Part shown: piece after piece, positions 22,848 through 54,560 of the stretch
Layout: every line of letters starts with the position of its first letter
Numbering within the stretch: position 1 is the stretch's first letter
Origin: Aldrovandia affinis
Taxonomy: Eukaryota > Chordata > Actinopteri > Notacanthiformes > Halosauridae
Direction of reading: 5' to 3'
NCBI GenBank assembly: GCA_029706075.1
Contig: JAINUG010000020.1
Location: 1,102,125 to 1,166,124 of the forward strand
Length of the DNA: 64,000 nucleotides
Notes under the pieces: model-generated
What the model was told of the DNA's origin: nothing
What the model saw: only the letters and a program-made list of their open reading frames with translations
The model's database searches: none
Translations under genes and position numbers: made by a program

Positions 22848-24208
22848 TGTGGAAGGCGTCGGTCTCAGCAGCTAATCAGGACGATTAGCGGCCACGCCTA
22901 CTGGCAGAGCAGTAAGCGCACACACCGGTCCTGTCGATAATAATTACATCTGTGTGCTTTAAGACTGCTCTGTTCCCTTCAGTAGGTGGCTGGAACCAGA
23001 GAGGCGTTTGAGACCGAGGAGCGAGGAAAGGACAAGGAAAGACAGAGACGGCAATATAACAGGGGGGCACAATTGCGAAATTTTCAACCGGGAGATCAAG
23101 TCCTAGTATTACTCCCAACGTCAGCATCTAAGCTGCTCGCAAAGTGGCAAGGGCCCTTTGAGGTTACACGGCCCAGTGGGGGATGTTGATTATGAAGTCA
23201 TTCGCTCGGATAGAGGTGGCTCACGTCAGATATACCACCTACATTTATTAAAACGGTGGGAGGTGGTAGACCCTGTTTCGCTTGCCATGCCAGAAAATCC
23301 CGAGATGAGCTGGGACCGGAAATTCCAATTGAAAGCACAGGACTTCCGGTCCCCCGTTGGCAGCCATCTTACGCCGGGCCAGCGAGCAGAGGTGAGTAAT
23401 TTACAACGCTGTTTTTCTGACGTGTTTTCTCCCTTACCCGGCGAACGGACTTGATTGAACACCACATTCAGACCCCGCCAGCACCGTGATTAGGAGCCGG
23501 CCATATCGCTTGCCTGAACACAAAAAAAAAAGTGGTTCAGGAAGAATTGGAAAAAATGCTAGACATGGGGGTAATAGAGGAGTCTAATAGTGACTGGTGC
23601 AGCCCCATTGTGCTTGTGCCTAAGCCTGATGGGTCGGTTCGATTCTGTGTGGACTACAGGAAAGTTAACGCAGTATCGAAATTCGATGCCTATCCAATGT
23701 CCCGGGTTTCGGCACCACTTGTCACACGCCACGTGACACACCCTGGACGGGAACAGAGTAGTCCAGACACGGAGTGGAGTTTTTCGGTCTACGGACCGGA
23801 CTTTTATTTATTTGATTTTCGGCGCGTTCTCTGTTCCCCCACTGGGCCGAGAACGAGCACCGGGAGCGTAAAATAATAAACACAACTAAACACGTTACCC
23901 TAATTGCCGCGAAGCTTTCGGGTAACTAAATGAAAAGACCAAAACTAAATCATACAATATCGAACCGGCTCTTTCTTAGTCCGTTCGATATTTCCTTCAC
24001 TTTGGTTCGCTTTTCTTTCCTTGTCCTTTCCGCGCTCCTCGGTCTCAAACGCCTCTCTGGTTCCAGCCCCCTACTGAAGGGAACAGAGCAGTCTTAAAGC
24101 ACACAGATGTAATTATTATCGACAGGACCGGTGTGTGCGCTTACTGCTCTGCCAGTAGGCGTGGCCGCTAATCGTCCTGATTAGCTGCTGAGACCGACGC
24201 CTTCCACA
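22848..24208. mobile_element. Insertion with inverted LTR pieces and 5-bp target duplication
   Basis: The block starts TGTGGAAGGCGTC at 22848 and ends with its reverse complement at 24208. CATGG flanks both sides (22843-22847 and 24209-24213). The left arm (about 195 bp, to about 23042) is the start of an LTR in + orientation. The right arm (23720-24208, 489 bp) is a fuller LTR in minus orientation, related to the solo LTR at 37346. Between them lie gypsy GPY/F and RT N-terminal sequences in + orientation. Removing the block restores the integrase reading across LLFTW and VGIP. Confidence 0.85.
23043..23715 (+). pseudogene. GPY/F and RT N-terminal fragment inside the insertion
   Basis: QYNRGAQLRNFQPGDQVLVL and KWQGPFEVTRP are GPY/F-like. 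IYHLHLLKRWE follows, then, after frameshifts and stops near 23450-23520, MGVIEESNSDWCSPIVLVPK and the RT motif VRFCVDYRKVNAVSKFDAYP. Host copy 2 also retains its own version of the LLKKW segment near 24665. This fragment therefore comes from a different copy or from the inserted element itself. Confidence 0.8.
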
Positions 24209-24213
24209 CATGG

Positions 24214-24650
24214 GTAGGCATACCAAATTAAATTTTGAGGGATCAAGGTTTTATGTCCAGAGTAATGAGAGACTTGTGTAAACTAATGAATATTAAACAA
24301 TTACGCACTTCAGTGTACCATCCACAGCCTGATGGATTGGTGGAACAGTTAAACCGAACACTCAAGAGCATGCTGAGGAAAGTGATGGAGGCGGATGGAA
24401 GGAACTGGGATCAACTTTTACCATTTCTGATGTTCTCTATCTGCGAAGTCATTGAGGCTTCCACGGGATTTTCACCATTCGAGCTCCTCTACGGATGGCG
24501 ACCTAGAGGACTCCTCGACTTGGGAGCAACAGCGTCAGCACATCGCACCCTAGTGGAACATATGGAAGAATTAAGAAACAGGATGGCTACGTTGTAGCCC
24601 ATTGTGCACAAGGACATGCAGGAAGCTCAGGCAGCGCAAGCCCGGGAGAA
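24214..24650 (+). pseudogene. Integrase, second part
   Basis: It continues from the first part with VGIPN and the DQG aspartate region, then QLRTSVYHPQPDGLVEQLNR with the catalytic glutamate, and ASTGFSPFELLYGWRPRGLL. A stop at 24595 and an early stop in VGIP show decay. Confidence 0.85.
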
Positions 24651-24654
24651 CAAC

Positions 24655-25940
24655 AGATCTATCATGTAAACCTGCTTAAGAAATGGAATGCCCAAGAAGT
24701 GTTGTATACTGCATGTTACAAGCCTTCTTTTACAGTTTCCCCTCCCAATGATGTGCCACTGGAGGAACAGCTGAGTTCCACTCAAAAGCAGGAACTAAAG
24801 GAGCTGGTCAGCCGCAACAGATTTAATGTTTTTGTAATGACTTTCCAAAATTAAACGAAATTTATCAATTTGATACTGATTGAGAGGCTCGGGACCACCA
24901 GATTCATAAGCAGCTTGGATTTAACAAAAGGTTATTGGCAGGTACCCCTGAGTCCAGAGAGAAGACTGCGTTCGTCACCCCAGGTGGTCTCTTCCAGTAC
25001 TGCAAACTGCCATTCGGATTGTATGGAGCCCCGTCCACCTTTCAGAAGCTGATGGACCAGGTCCTGCAACCCCATAGAACATATGCGGCCACATATCTGG
25101 CCGACATAATAATTCATGGAGATGACTGGGGCACACATCTCAACTGGTGAGAGATGTTTTGAATGCGCTGAGGGGGCGGGTCTTACAGCTAACCCAAAGA
25201 AGTGTTGGTTAGGTTTACAGGACGCTGAATACCTGGGGTACACCATCGGACGAGGAAACGTCAAGCCTCAGATGAAAAAAGTGGAGCCGATCCGGAACTG
25301 GCCCAGGCTCATAACCAAGAAGCAGGTTCGGACGTTTATTGGACATACCAGCTACTACAGGAGGTTCATTCTTTGCGTCCATAGCCAGCCCTCTCACCGA
25401 CCTAACCAAAAGCAGATTCGCTATGCAGGTAAAGTGGAGCGGGGAGGCGGAAAAGGCATTCCAGGACCTTAAGAGCGCTCTCTGTGCGAGACCGGTCCTG
25501 GTGACACCAAATTTCACAAAACCCTTACTTGTACAGACCTGGGAAATGGAAACGACTGTGGGGGGCAGTATTATCGCAGCTCCAGGAAGGCGATGAACAC
25601 CCAGTGACTTATATTAGCCGAAAATTGTTGCCACGAGAACAACATTATTCTACGTTGGAAAAAGAGTGTCTGGCTATAAAATGGGCACTGGAAACGCTGA
25701 AGTATTACTTACAGGGGCGAAACTTTACCCTGGTCACGGACCACGTGCCACTGGTGTGGATGGCAAGAAACAAAAAGACTAATGCATGGGTCACGAGATG
25801 GTTTTTGTCATTACAACCCTTTGCTTTTTCTGTACTTCACAGGTCAGGAGTTGCCCACGTGAATGCAGATGCCCTCTCCAGGAGAGATGCCCTGTGGTGT
25901 CAGGCTGCCCCTTCCTCCTGGTCGGAGCTGAGGGGGGAGG
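24655..25940 (+). pseudogene. RT and RNase H of gypsy copy 2
   Basis: QQIYHVNLLKKW is the GPY/F end. After a deletion of the RT N-terminus, LDLTKGYWQVPLSPE and the palm follow. The catalytic box reads YLAD at 25094-25105 instead of YxDD, a loss of one catalytic aspartate. AEYLGYTIGRGNVKP and SYYRRF mark the thumb. RNase H spans about 25490-25900 with LPREQHYSTLEKECLAIKWA, VTDHVPLVW and NADALSRRDAL. Frameshifts separate these parts. Confidence 0.88.
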
Positions 25941-25942
25941 TA

Positions 25943-26452
25943 TGTGGCAGCTGCTCGGAGGCATGGAGAGGGGTGGCAATTCAGGGGCGGTACATAGCAG
26001 CCCGCTGGCTCCACCCCTGTACCCTAATGGGAAATCCAGGGCTGTCTGGGCACAACTGACACACGTTTTCTGTAATCACAGGACAAATAAAAGACGCATG
26101 GTGTTCTACACCGGTGTAAAGTCCCGGAAGGGAAAAGCACGGAGTAAGACTGGAAGAGAGAATTGTGTTTTTGGATTGCTTACTGGATTGATTTGATTGT
26201 TTTGAGAACTCTGTTTGTGTACCGACCATTGACTGTTTTGAGGACATGCTTTGGATTTACGATTTTTGGATTACGGACAACAACAACGAGAACGGATCAC
26301 GGACTGCGTGTGTTTGCTTTTCCCGCCCGTCTTCCCCGGTTGTTGCAAGAACTCCCCTAATAAATTTCCCTTGTTTCCCATTTCACGTTGTATGTTGATT
26401 TTATTATTGATCTTTGGCTGCATTGCAACCCAAAACCTTTGATTCTGCCACA
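25943..26452 (+). repeat. Complete 3' LTR of gypsy copy 2
   Basis: A 510-bp LTR is bounded by a perfect 8-bp inverted repeat, TGTGGCAG and CTGCCACA. AATAAA motifs lie near 26087 and 26359. It begins directly after the RNase H region. Confidence 0.88.
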
Positions 26453-27444
26453 CTATGTATCTAAAGGAAAGGCTCAGACATGACGTAACCCCTGCAAATT
26501 ACATCCTAATAGTGATTTGACCCATTGCGACCATTTAGTAAATCCAACGTAGATATTGCAACTTTGTAGCGACTGCTTTTGCATGAAAATATGTTTGAAT
26601 GACACAATTTTAAACCTACAATGCCACCAAATTGCTATAAAATGTACTTTTTTACCATAGCAGTCTGGTCTATAGTGTTGTTCCATCTGATTGAAATAGT
26701 TAGAAATATCCATAACGTTACCGTATGGCCATTAAACCCGCTCAGGTTTGGAACCTTTGCCATGATCCGACCACGACCGCTTCACCAAACATATTGGAAC
26801 GTTTTAGTTATGTAATTTGTGACTTGGGCCTCTCAACCCCCGCACACTCTATCTGTGGGATTAGAGAGAGAAAGATTGGGGCCAGCAGAGGGATTACAGT
26901 GACAGAGAACATAGTTCAATCCATGCTTGTGTTCAGGACAGATAGATGCTGCTGTGCTGTGTTTTATTATTGAATTCCTGATTAGTAAAGATGGTAACAT
27001 AATTTACAGTTCGGTGATATCATACAGTGTTGTCTGGTATCTGTGTTTTCATTTTCCCAGCTAACAAAAACCAAGTCCCGAGGATGTCCCTTGTTTGCTG
27101 GGTTGTAAGCATGCGCAGCTCTTGTTTTAATATTGTGTAAGCCTTTGAAACACTTTTCAAAAACCGGCGTGTTTAATTTGTGTGCATTTAGCTTGTCTTC
27201 CTCAGTCCATCATTGCCAAGAGTAAATGAGGACGCCTTTTAATTGTGTGTTCTTCTTTCTATTTGGTGTCAGTCTTTATCATCGAGTGCGATAGCGCGCG
27301 CTTGAGTCTGGGACACTTTCATGTGCTTTCATGTGCCACAAACCTTAATGACTTTAGACACCAGTAAACTCCTCAACCAGGTTACTGACTATTTTAAAAG
27401 AACCATCTATATCCAGAACACAATTCTTAGTTCTTTTAGTTAGT
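26453..27444. other. Intergenic upstream of camkv, nothing recognised
   Basis: A noncoding camkv first exon or promoter may lie here or further upstream, but I see no decisive signal. Confidence 0.35.
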
Positions 27445-27785
27445 GACATAATAAAAAATAAAAAAATAATTCCCACCCGAGAGCTTCCATCTTCCATCTA
27501 AGGACATTTAACCTATCTACCACTGCTGATACCTGGTCTGGCCAGCGAAGGATGGGCTCTCCCACCAAGATGGGTTCCTTCTGAGATTTCCTTCCCACTG
27601 GGGAGTTTTTTCCTTACCACTATTGGGAGTGTTTTTCGCTGACCACTAGGGGATATTTTGCCTCGCTTTCTGGCTGTTTGGGGGTTCATGACTGGTATTT
27701 TCACTTTTTAATATTTTCAGCTTTCTGTAAAGTGTATTTGAGACAGTGCTCTGTAAAAAGCATTATAAAAATAAAATCAAAATGA
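27445..27785 (+). repeat. Dispersed fish repeat, LINE-tail-like
   Basis: GGGTTCCTTCTGAGATTTCCT, CACTGGGGAGTTTTTTCCTTA and AAAAAGCATTATAAAAATAA are recurrent pieces of a common teleost dispersed repeat whose family I cannot fix by eye. Confidence 0.5.
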
Positions 27786-27966
27786 CTTGAACCTTTCGTT
27801 GAAAATTCTCAGGGATCTGCAGTGTTTTTGCATTTAATCTAAAGAGTTAAAGTATTTTAATAATTGTTTTGTTTAAGCAATTGAGAAAAACTCTAAATCT
27901 GTCGGTCCTATTCGAAGGCAGCGTGAAAATAACGACAACCTTCTCCCTGGGCAGGTAGATGCCGTC

Positions 27967-48990
<21,024 letters not shown>

Positions 48991-49067
48991 GGGCCAGGTT
49001 TATGTGCAGAGGTATTTTAAGGGAACACACACGAGGAGGAACTTAAAGGAAATCCACCCATCCGTAA

Positions 49068-49218
49068 CAAACTCCGCCCACCTGCAACAAACCCCACCCA
49101 TCTGCAACAAACCCCACCCATCTGCAACAAACTCTGCACACCCGCAGCAAACCCTGCCTATTCGCAAAACAAAATTCACCGATCTGCAACAAACCCCACC
49201 CATCTGCAACAAATCTCA
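49068..49218. repeat. 20-bp tandem repeat in the 3' UTR
   Basis: About seven units of CCACCCATCTGCAACAAACC. Confidence 0.9.
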
Positions 49219-50599
49219 CACAGTTTTGCGAAAGACAATCCACCAGCAGTTCTGTTTGTTTGGTCTCTCTGAAAATATACATTTTATTTACCTAAGGCTA
49301 TTGAGTCGGTAGCTTTTTGTCTTTGGATATTGTGTTACGTTAGTGATTCTGGAATATGAATGGGAGCAACTTGTGTAACAGACAGGAGGTGCACCATACG
49401 TGCTACCGTCACCTGCACCAAAACTGAAAACAAATTTGCATGATTCACACACAGGGATCAAAATCAAAAGCTCTCATGATCAAGTCTTGCAAAGAAGTGC
49501 CTCCTTTTTGTTCTGAATGAGGGATGAGGCATGTTTAGCAATCTGCAAATGAGTTTTTCAGGATATTTGTTCAATTGTTTTGCTGACATTATGAACAAAA
49601 AACATGAATGGAAAAAGGTAATCACGGCAAAGGAGATTTGAATTCTCTGTTAACCTACCTGGTTGTATTATGGTGGAACAAAAAGAAAATGCATAAATTT
49701 AAAAATGTTGATAGAAACCACCGCTCTTTAAACAAGAATGGTGTGTGCTCCTCAATGTGCTGTGTTTTGTCCTAACTCAGAAAAGAGAATCTTAACCTGC
49801 TTTTTTAAATGCATTTATTTCCTCCAGCATGAGTCCTATGGTATTTCAGCCTTCAAGCTATTATCAGTCATGTCATCGGCTTGAAGGCCAAAACATCTGT
49901 TTCACAGTTCCCACGCTGAGAACAAATGCATCAATATCATCATAAAACAATGAGGGCCTTGGAAATCTCTTAGATCATAATTTTTTGCTATTTTTTGAAA
50001 TAATTTTTGCTTTTTTTTCCTCATTATTGCCCCAAGAATCTTCTTTCCTTTTTTTTTAACAAACTCGCCATTTACAGTTACTGTTGTATTGTGCTGGTGT
50101 ATTTCGGTTTCTAGTTTATTCATTGAGTGAATCGAATTGTAAAGGTCCCAAATAATTGGACAGAACTGCAGCCGCACACGGATGGCATGTTTATACTACA
50201 GATATTAGAATAAACCAAATAGATTATAAATGTAATACAAATACAATTATGATACTCAGATTTTTTTTTATGCCCCTATTTTTGCTCGGCAACCTCTGCT
50301 TGTCCTCCACCTGCCCTGCCTGCACAGGTCTGGTCACACACATGGTCACAGTCACACACATGCACACTGTCACATTTTTGAAATCACTCAGTTGTGCATT
50401 TCGGATATCTAAGAGAGGTTTAATAACTGAGAAGTGATACTCTTAATGAAATTCAGATATATTTACTATTTATGTACTGCCCTCTCATGTTCCTCTTCAG
50501 CTCTCTCCGCTGTTCCTCTCCCAAACTTTCAACACATTTGCCAACTTGTCTTTTTTTCTTGGTGGCATTATTTAATGATATTAATGCTGTTTTGATTAT

Positions 50600-51078
50600 G
50601 TATGTTTTTTCTCTCATCTTCTCCCTGCTTTGCTTCGTTCCTGTGTTTTCTCTCATTCTCTACCTGCTTTGCTTCGTTCCTTTGTTTTCTCTCATCCTCT
50701 CCGTTTGCTTCATTCCTGTCTTTTCTCTCATCCTCTCCCTGCTTTGGTTCATTCTTGTGTTTTCTCTCATCCTCTCCCTCCTTTGCTTCATTCCTGTTTT
50801 CTCTCATCCTCTCCCTGTTTTGCTTCTTTCCTGTGTTTTTTCTCTCATCCTCTCTGCTTTGCTTTGTTCCTGTGTTTTTTCTCTCATCCTGTACCTGCTT
50901 TGCTTCGTTCCTGTGTTTTCTCTCATCCTCTCCCTGCTTTGCTTCGTTCCTGTGTTTTCACTCTTCTCCCTGCTTTGCTTTGTTCCTGTGTTTTTTCTCT
51001 AATCCTCTCCCTGCTTTGCTTTGTTCCTGTGTTTTCTCTCATCCTCTCCCTGCTTTGGTTAGTTTTTGTGCTTCTCTC
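50600..51078. repeat. 39-bp pyrimidine-rich tandem repeat in the 3' UTR
   Basis: About twelve units of TTTGCTTCGTTCCTGTGTTT followed by TCTCTCATCCTCTCCCTGC, with small indels. Cys/Phe/Ser-rich open frames of up to 176 codons in three frames are artefacts of it. Confidence 0.93.
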
Positions 51079-51149
51079 TCTCTCTCAGAATTGTGAACCC
51101 TCCAAAGGAGAGCTCGTTCTGTGACTGTATTTTGCATTCTGTCTGCCGT

Positions 51150-51165
51150 TCTTTCAATAAAGATT
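51150..51165 (+). terminator. camkv: Candidate camkv polyadenylation signal
   Basis: TTTCAATAAAGATTC is a canonical AATAAA, located just after the 39-bp array, with a T-rich stretch about 30 bases downstream. Confidence 0.5.
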
Positions 51166-51179
51166 CAACTCAACCAAAC

Positions 51180-52150
51180 CAAACCCTTTTTTATGTGTGT
51201 CATTGTCTGGGTCCAAATACATTGCTGGCATTTTTATAGATATTAATATGAGTAATGTCCCTCATATGGTTGTAAAGAGTATACAATTATGATTGTAACG
51301 AAAGTCAGCATATACAGTGGGTCCCCAGGACCGTGTTTGGGAACCAGTGCTTCAGAGGATGTACTACAAATTCACGGAGGATGCTGCGGCAGTTGGATGG
51401 GCCTGTAATTACGACCGAGCATTTCAAAATGGCGGAGAAAACAAAAATATGTAATTCATTAAAATATTTCAAAAAGGAAATAAATACATAATAATAATAA
51501 AGAAATTGATGGGGTGCATCAACTTCTGGTTTCCATTGTGCTTCATTAACCACTACCTGTCGACTCACTACATACTTTACTTCATACTTCACCTGTTTCT
51601 TCAGTGTTTCGGTTCAAAAAATCGTTTAAAAATTTTATAGATCCCATGTCGCCCCAGACCTCACCTGTATAGTTCACTGTTTAAAGAACTGATTTCCCAG
51701 GAGATCCGAAAACACAATGTGTGGTTTAAAGACACATCTGCCCTTTTTTCTCTAGTTTTTCAATTTTTCCCCAATCATTGTTTAGTTAGAATGTGCCCTC
51801 TAAACTAAAGTAACCAACTGAACTCACATTTCTGAAACCCGAAAGCCATTTAATCTAATGCGACTACAAATCCCAATTTCCACGGTGTCACAGTAATGTC
51901 TGGGTTGACTTAATTTACAGACTGAGAGGGGGATGGGGTCTTTATGAGAAAAAAAATAACTGTAAATGGGCGGACTAAAAGGAAAAGCAAGACATAGTAT
52001 TTAACGGAATAAGCAGTCATTTCTATAGTTGGATAGTGTATGCATTTAATATCCCGAAGTCTCACAAAAAAATGATGAGTTTAACATGAACCTCCACATA
52101 TCATAGATGGAATGCCGTTCTCTGCCCAAACTCTGCACATGTTGTTAGCT
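51180..52150. other. Intergenic, nothing recognised
   Basis: No gene or family-level repeat supported. Confidence 0.4.
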
Positions 52151-52189
52151 AGCTACTTTTCTGGGCTGCAAAGACGAGAGTAAGCGAGC

Positions 52190-52372
52190 TGCTAGTGGTG
52201 CTGAAACAGCCGGTCCGCCTCTTTCCTCACAACGCGAAAAGTCACTCAGCTCCCGCCAGTTTGTCAGATAATCACTTTGGACGATATCATACGTTCCGTT
52301 GTTTTGTCTTTCTTTAAGGGGTTTATTTTTGTTTTCACTACCACGGAACAGGCCCGAGTAATATCAGATGTG
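52190..52372 (+). promoter_or_regulatory. Candidate noncoding first exon and promoter
   Basis: CpG-richer sequence (GCCGGTCCGCC, AACGCGAAAAG) ends in a strong donor, GATGTG|GTGAGT, at 52372. No long open frame is present. It may be the 5' exon of a gene whose coding exons lie beyond the window. Orientation is inferred from the donor only. Confidence 0.4.
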
Positions 52373-54558
52373 GTGAGTTCTGCGTAACGTTACTTCTCCT
52401 TAATACAAGCTAGCTAGATAGCTTTTTTTATATGGACAAGACTAGTTAGCTAAATTCGTCATGTTTACGAGTACGTTAACCGCAGACTTGGTTATGACAG
52501 GGGAAAGGCTACTTATGATAACTAATCAGGCAGTGTATTAATTTAAACGAAATTAAGGGGGAGTTGAGATTCGCAGAGGGGGGGAAAAGAATGAAATACG
52601 ACTGACTGGACCAGAGTTACACGATAGCTAGTTAGCGAGTCATATGCCATAGCTGGCTATCTGTGATGATGTCCCACGTTTTCGACAGGATAGCTAGCAG
52701 ACGGCTAATTAACGTTAGCTAGCTAACTACCTACGCAGGTCTAACCTAGCGGTGGTTCTCATCTAAGTTGGCTAACTAGCAAGTAGCTGTCGTGCACCTT
52801 TAGGCTGTTCTGTTGTCAGCTATACAGCTAACGTTTGATAGCTAGCGCTAGCTAACTGTTTTGGTTAGGTGGTTACATATATATTACGTTAGTTAGCTAT
52901 CCAGTTAGCTAACAAGCTAGCAACCTGGCCGTGATTGCTAGATGCTAGCTAGCTGTATAAGTCTTGCATATCCTATATTGCGTCGCAGGTGCTTCAACGG
53001 CACATGCATGTCTTACCAGGGGAAAAGACAGTGAGGGCAGACCAAGCTAGCTACCGCTAGCTAGCTAGCTAGCTAGCTAGTGTAGCTAACCAAGACCCGA
53101 ACCTGGCCTCTTGTTAGCTGGGCGCATCGGCCCACTTGGGCCTTTGTCAATGCCCCCCCCCTTCTCTTCCCCTCTCCCCCTCCCCCAACACTCACAAATT
53201 TGAATTCCTCCACGAATTTCACCCTAACCCTAAACCCTATTATGTTCAAGCATAGACTCCCCTATACGTTACTGGATTCTGGCTGGTAGCTAACGAGATA
53301 ACTACTTTTGTAAGCTAGCAGTCTAGCATGTGCTTGTTATGTAGCTTGCTAACTGTATGTTGCTAGCCATTGTTCTGTGCTTAGCAGAACTATGTCGTCA
53401 AGCATTTAGGGGTTAAAAAGTTAAAAATCTAAACTCATAAATGTGGGCAAATATTAGGTGAAAATTATGCTGTTGCTGCTTGTTAATGATACCTAGACAC
53501 CTACGTTAGCTTTCTAGCTAGATACCATGTCACATTCTCTTACGTTTCTTGCTTGCCTTAAAGGAGTCAGACGTATTTTCTGAATGATGAGCTAGCTAGC
53601 TAAGCATCTGTAGACCTCAGTAGTATTTGTCCACATTGGCATTATCCTCCAATGGATCATGTAACGGTAGCTACACACAGCTACCACTGTCTCCCGCGTT
53701 CGCTCTCCAGAGCTAACAGTTTAACCTAACCGTTAATGCGAGGCATTGTCATAGAGGCACAATTATAGCCACATAATTCGTCTTTGAGTCTACGAATAAA
53801 ACAACTAATCATTAGCTTTAATAACAAGATGTCCATTGTTGTTATGCTTCAATAAACAATACATCACTTTGAAAGATCGGAATAACGCTATTTGACGCTG
53901 CTCAGTAAAAATAGAGCCCTGTCCAGTCTTCCATAGTTCTGAACACTTCTATCGACAGGCAAGCCTTATACGTGACCAATATAACCGGGATAAATATTAT
54001 GTTAGCACCAGAACTGTTTGTGAAAACTGCATCAACTGCCTACTAGTTTCATTCATCATAGAGTGGAAGTTATTTAAATGGTGTCTCCTGTAGGTTTAAT
54101 ATGCGTGAGCTAAAAAACCTACAGGTAGTCTGTGCTTTTGGCTGATTTTGGTTAACACCAATTACTAACGGAGGGATCTGTAGGGAGTGTGAACATTTGG
54201 TTCTCAGATATTAGTCGCCTGTGAAAGATTTTAGATAGATATTGTATGAGTTTTGATACAGCTTTTAAATCCACTAATTCAGTTTGTGTTTAGAAAAAAA
54301 GTGCATAACCTGTTGTTCAGAGGTGGCATAACCATAGCACTGTAACCAGAGTTTTATGCATGCATGATTTTACATTTTGCATATTCCTATGGTAATCAAT
54401 GTTTTTACTGTATGTAAATCATAGCTCTCATACATTCTCATACTTTCATCTGGATGTGGATATTACAGTGCGTTCTCTATGATGTGCCTTTTTAGGGAAT
54501 ATTCAGTAGGAACTTGCCATGCAATCTAATACTGTGATGCAGATGTGATATCAGTAAA
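52373..54558. other. TAGC-rich non-coding sequence
   Basis: AGCTAGCT words are very frequent between 52400 and 53610. No exon is supported. A short CCCTAACCCTAAACCCT telomere-like word lies near 53222. Confidence 0.5.
53056..53081. repeat. (CTAG)n microsatellite
   Basis: About six perfect CTAG repeats, self-complementary. Confidence 0.9.
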
Positions 54559-54560
54559 TA

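Larger units (their letters stand above)
21063..26452 (+). mobile_element. Gmr1-like Ty3/gypsy element (copy 2), 5'-truncated
   Basis: It starts inside gag, with no 5' LTR, and ends at a complete 3' LTR. The order is gag, protease, integrase (interrupted), GPY/F remnant, RT, RNase H, LTR, as in copy 1, again with integrase before RT. Stops, deletions and a 1361-bp insertion at 22848-24208 inactivate it. Confidence 0.9.
48991..51170 (+). other. camkv: camkv 3' UTR (inferred)
   Basis: No splice signals are needed between the stop and the AATAAA at about 51158, which is followed by an A/C-rich and then a T-rich stretch. The UTR contains two tandem arrays. An earlier polyadenylation site cannot be excluded. 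Confidence 0.55.

Noticed and set aside
50472-51124. Three overlapping + strand frames of 164-176 codons that look membrane-like
   Set aside because: They are due to the CU-rich 39-bp repeat in the camkv 3' UTR; hydrophobicity comes from Phe/Leu/Cys codons in pyrimidine-rich DNA.
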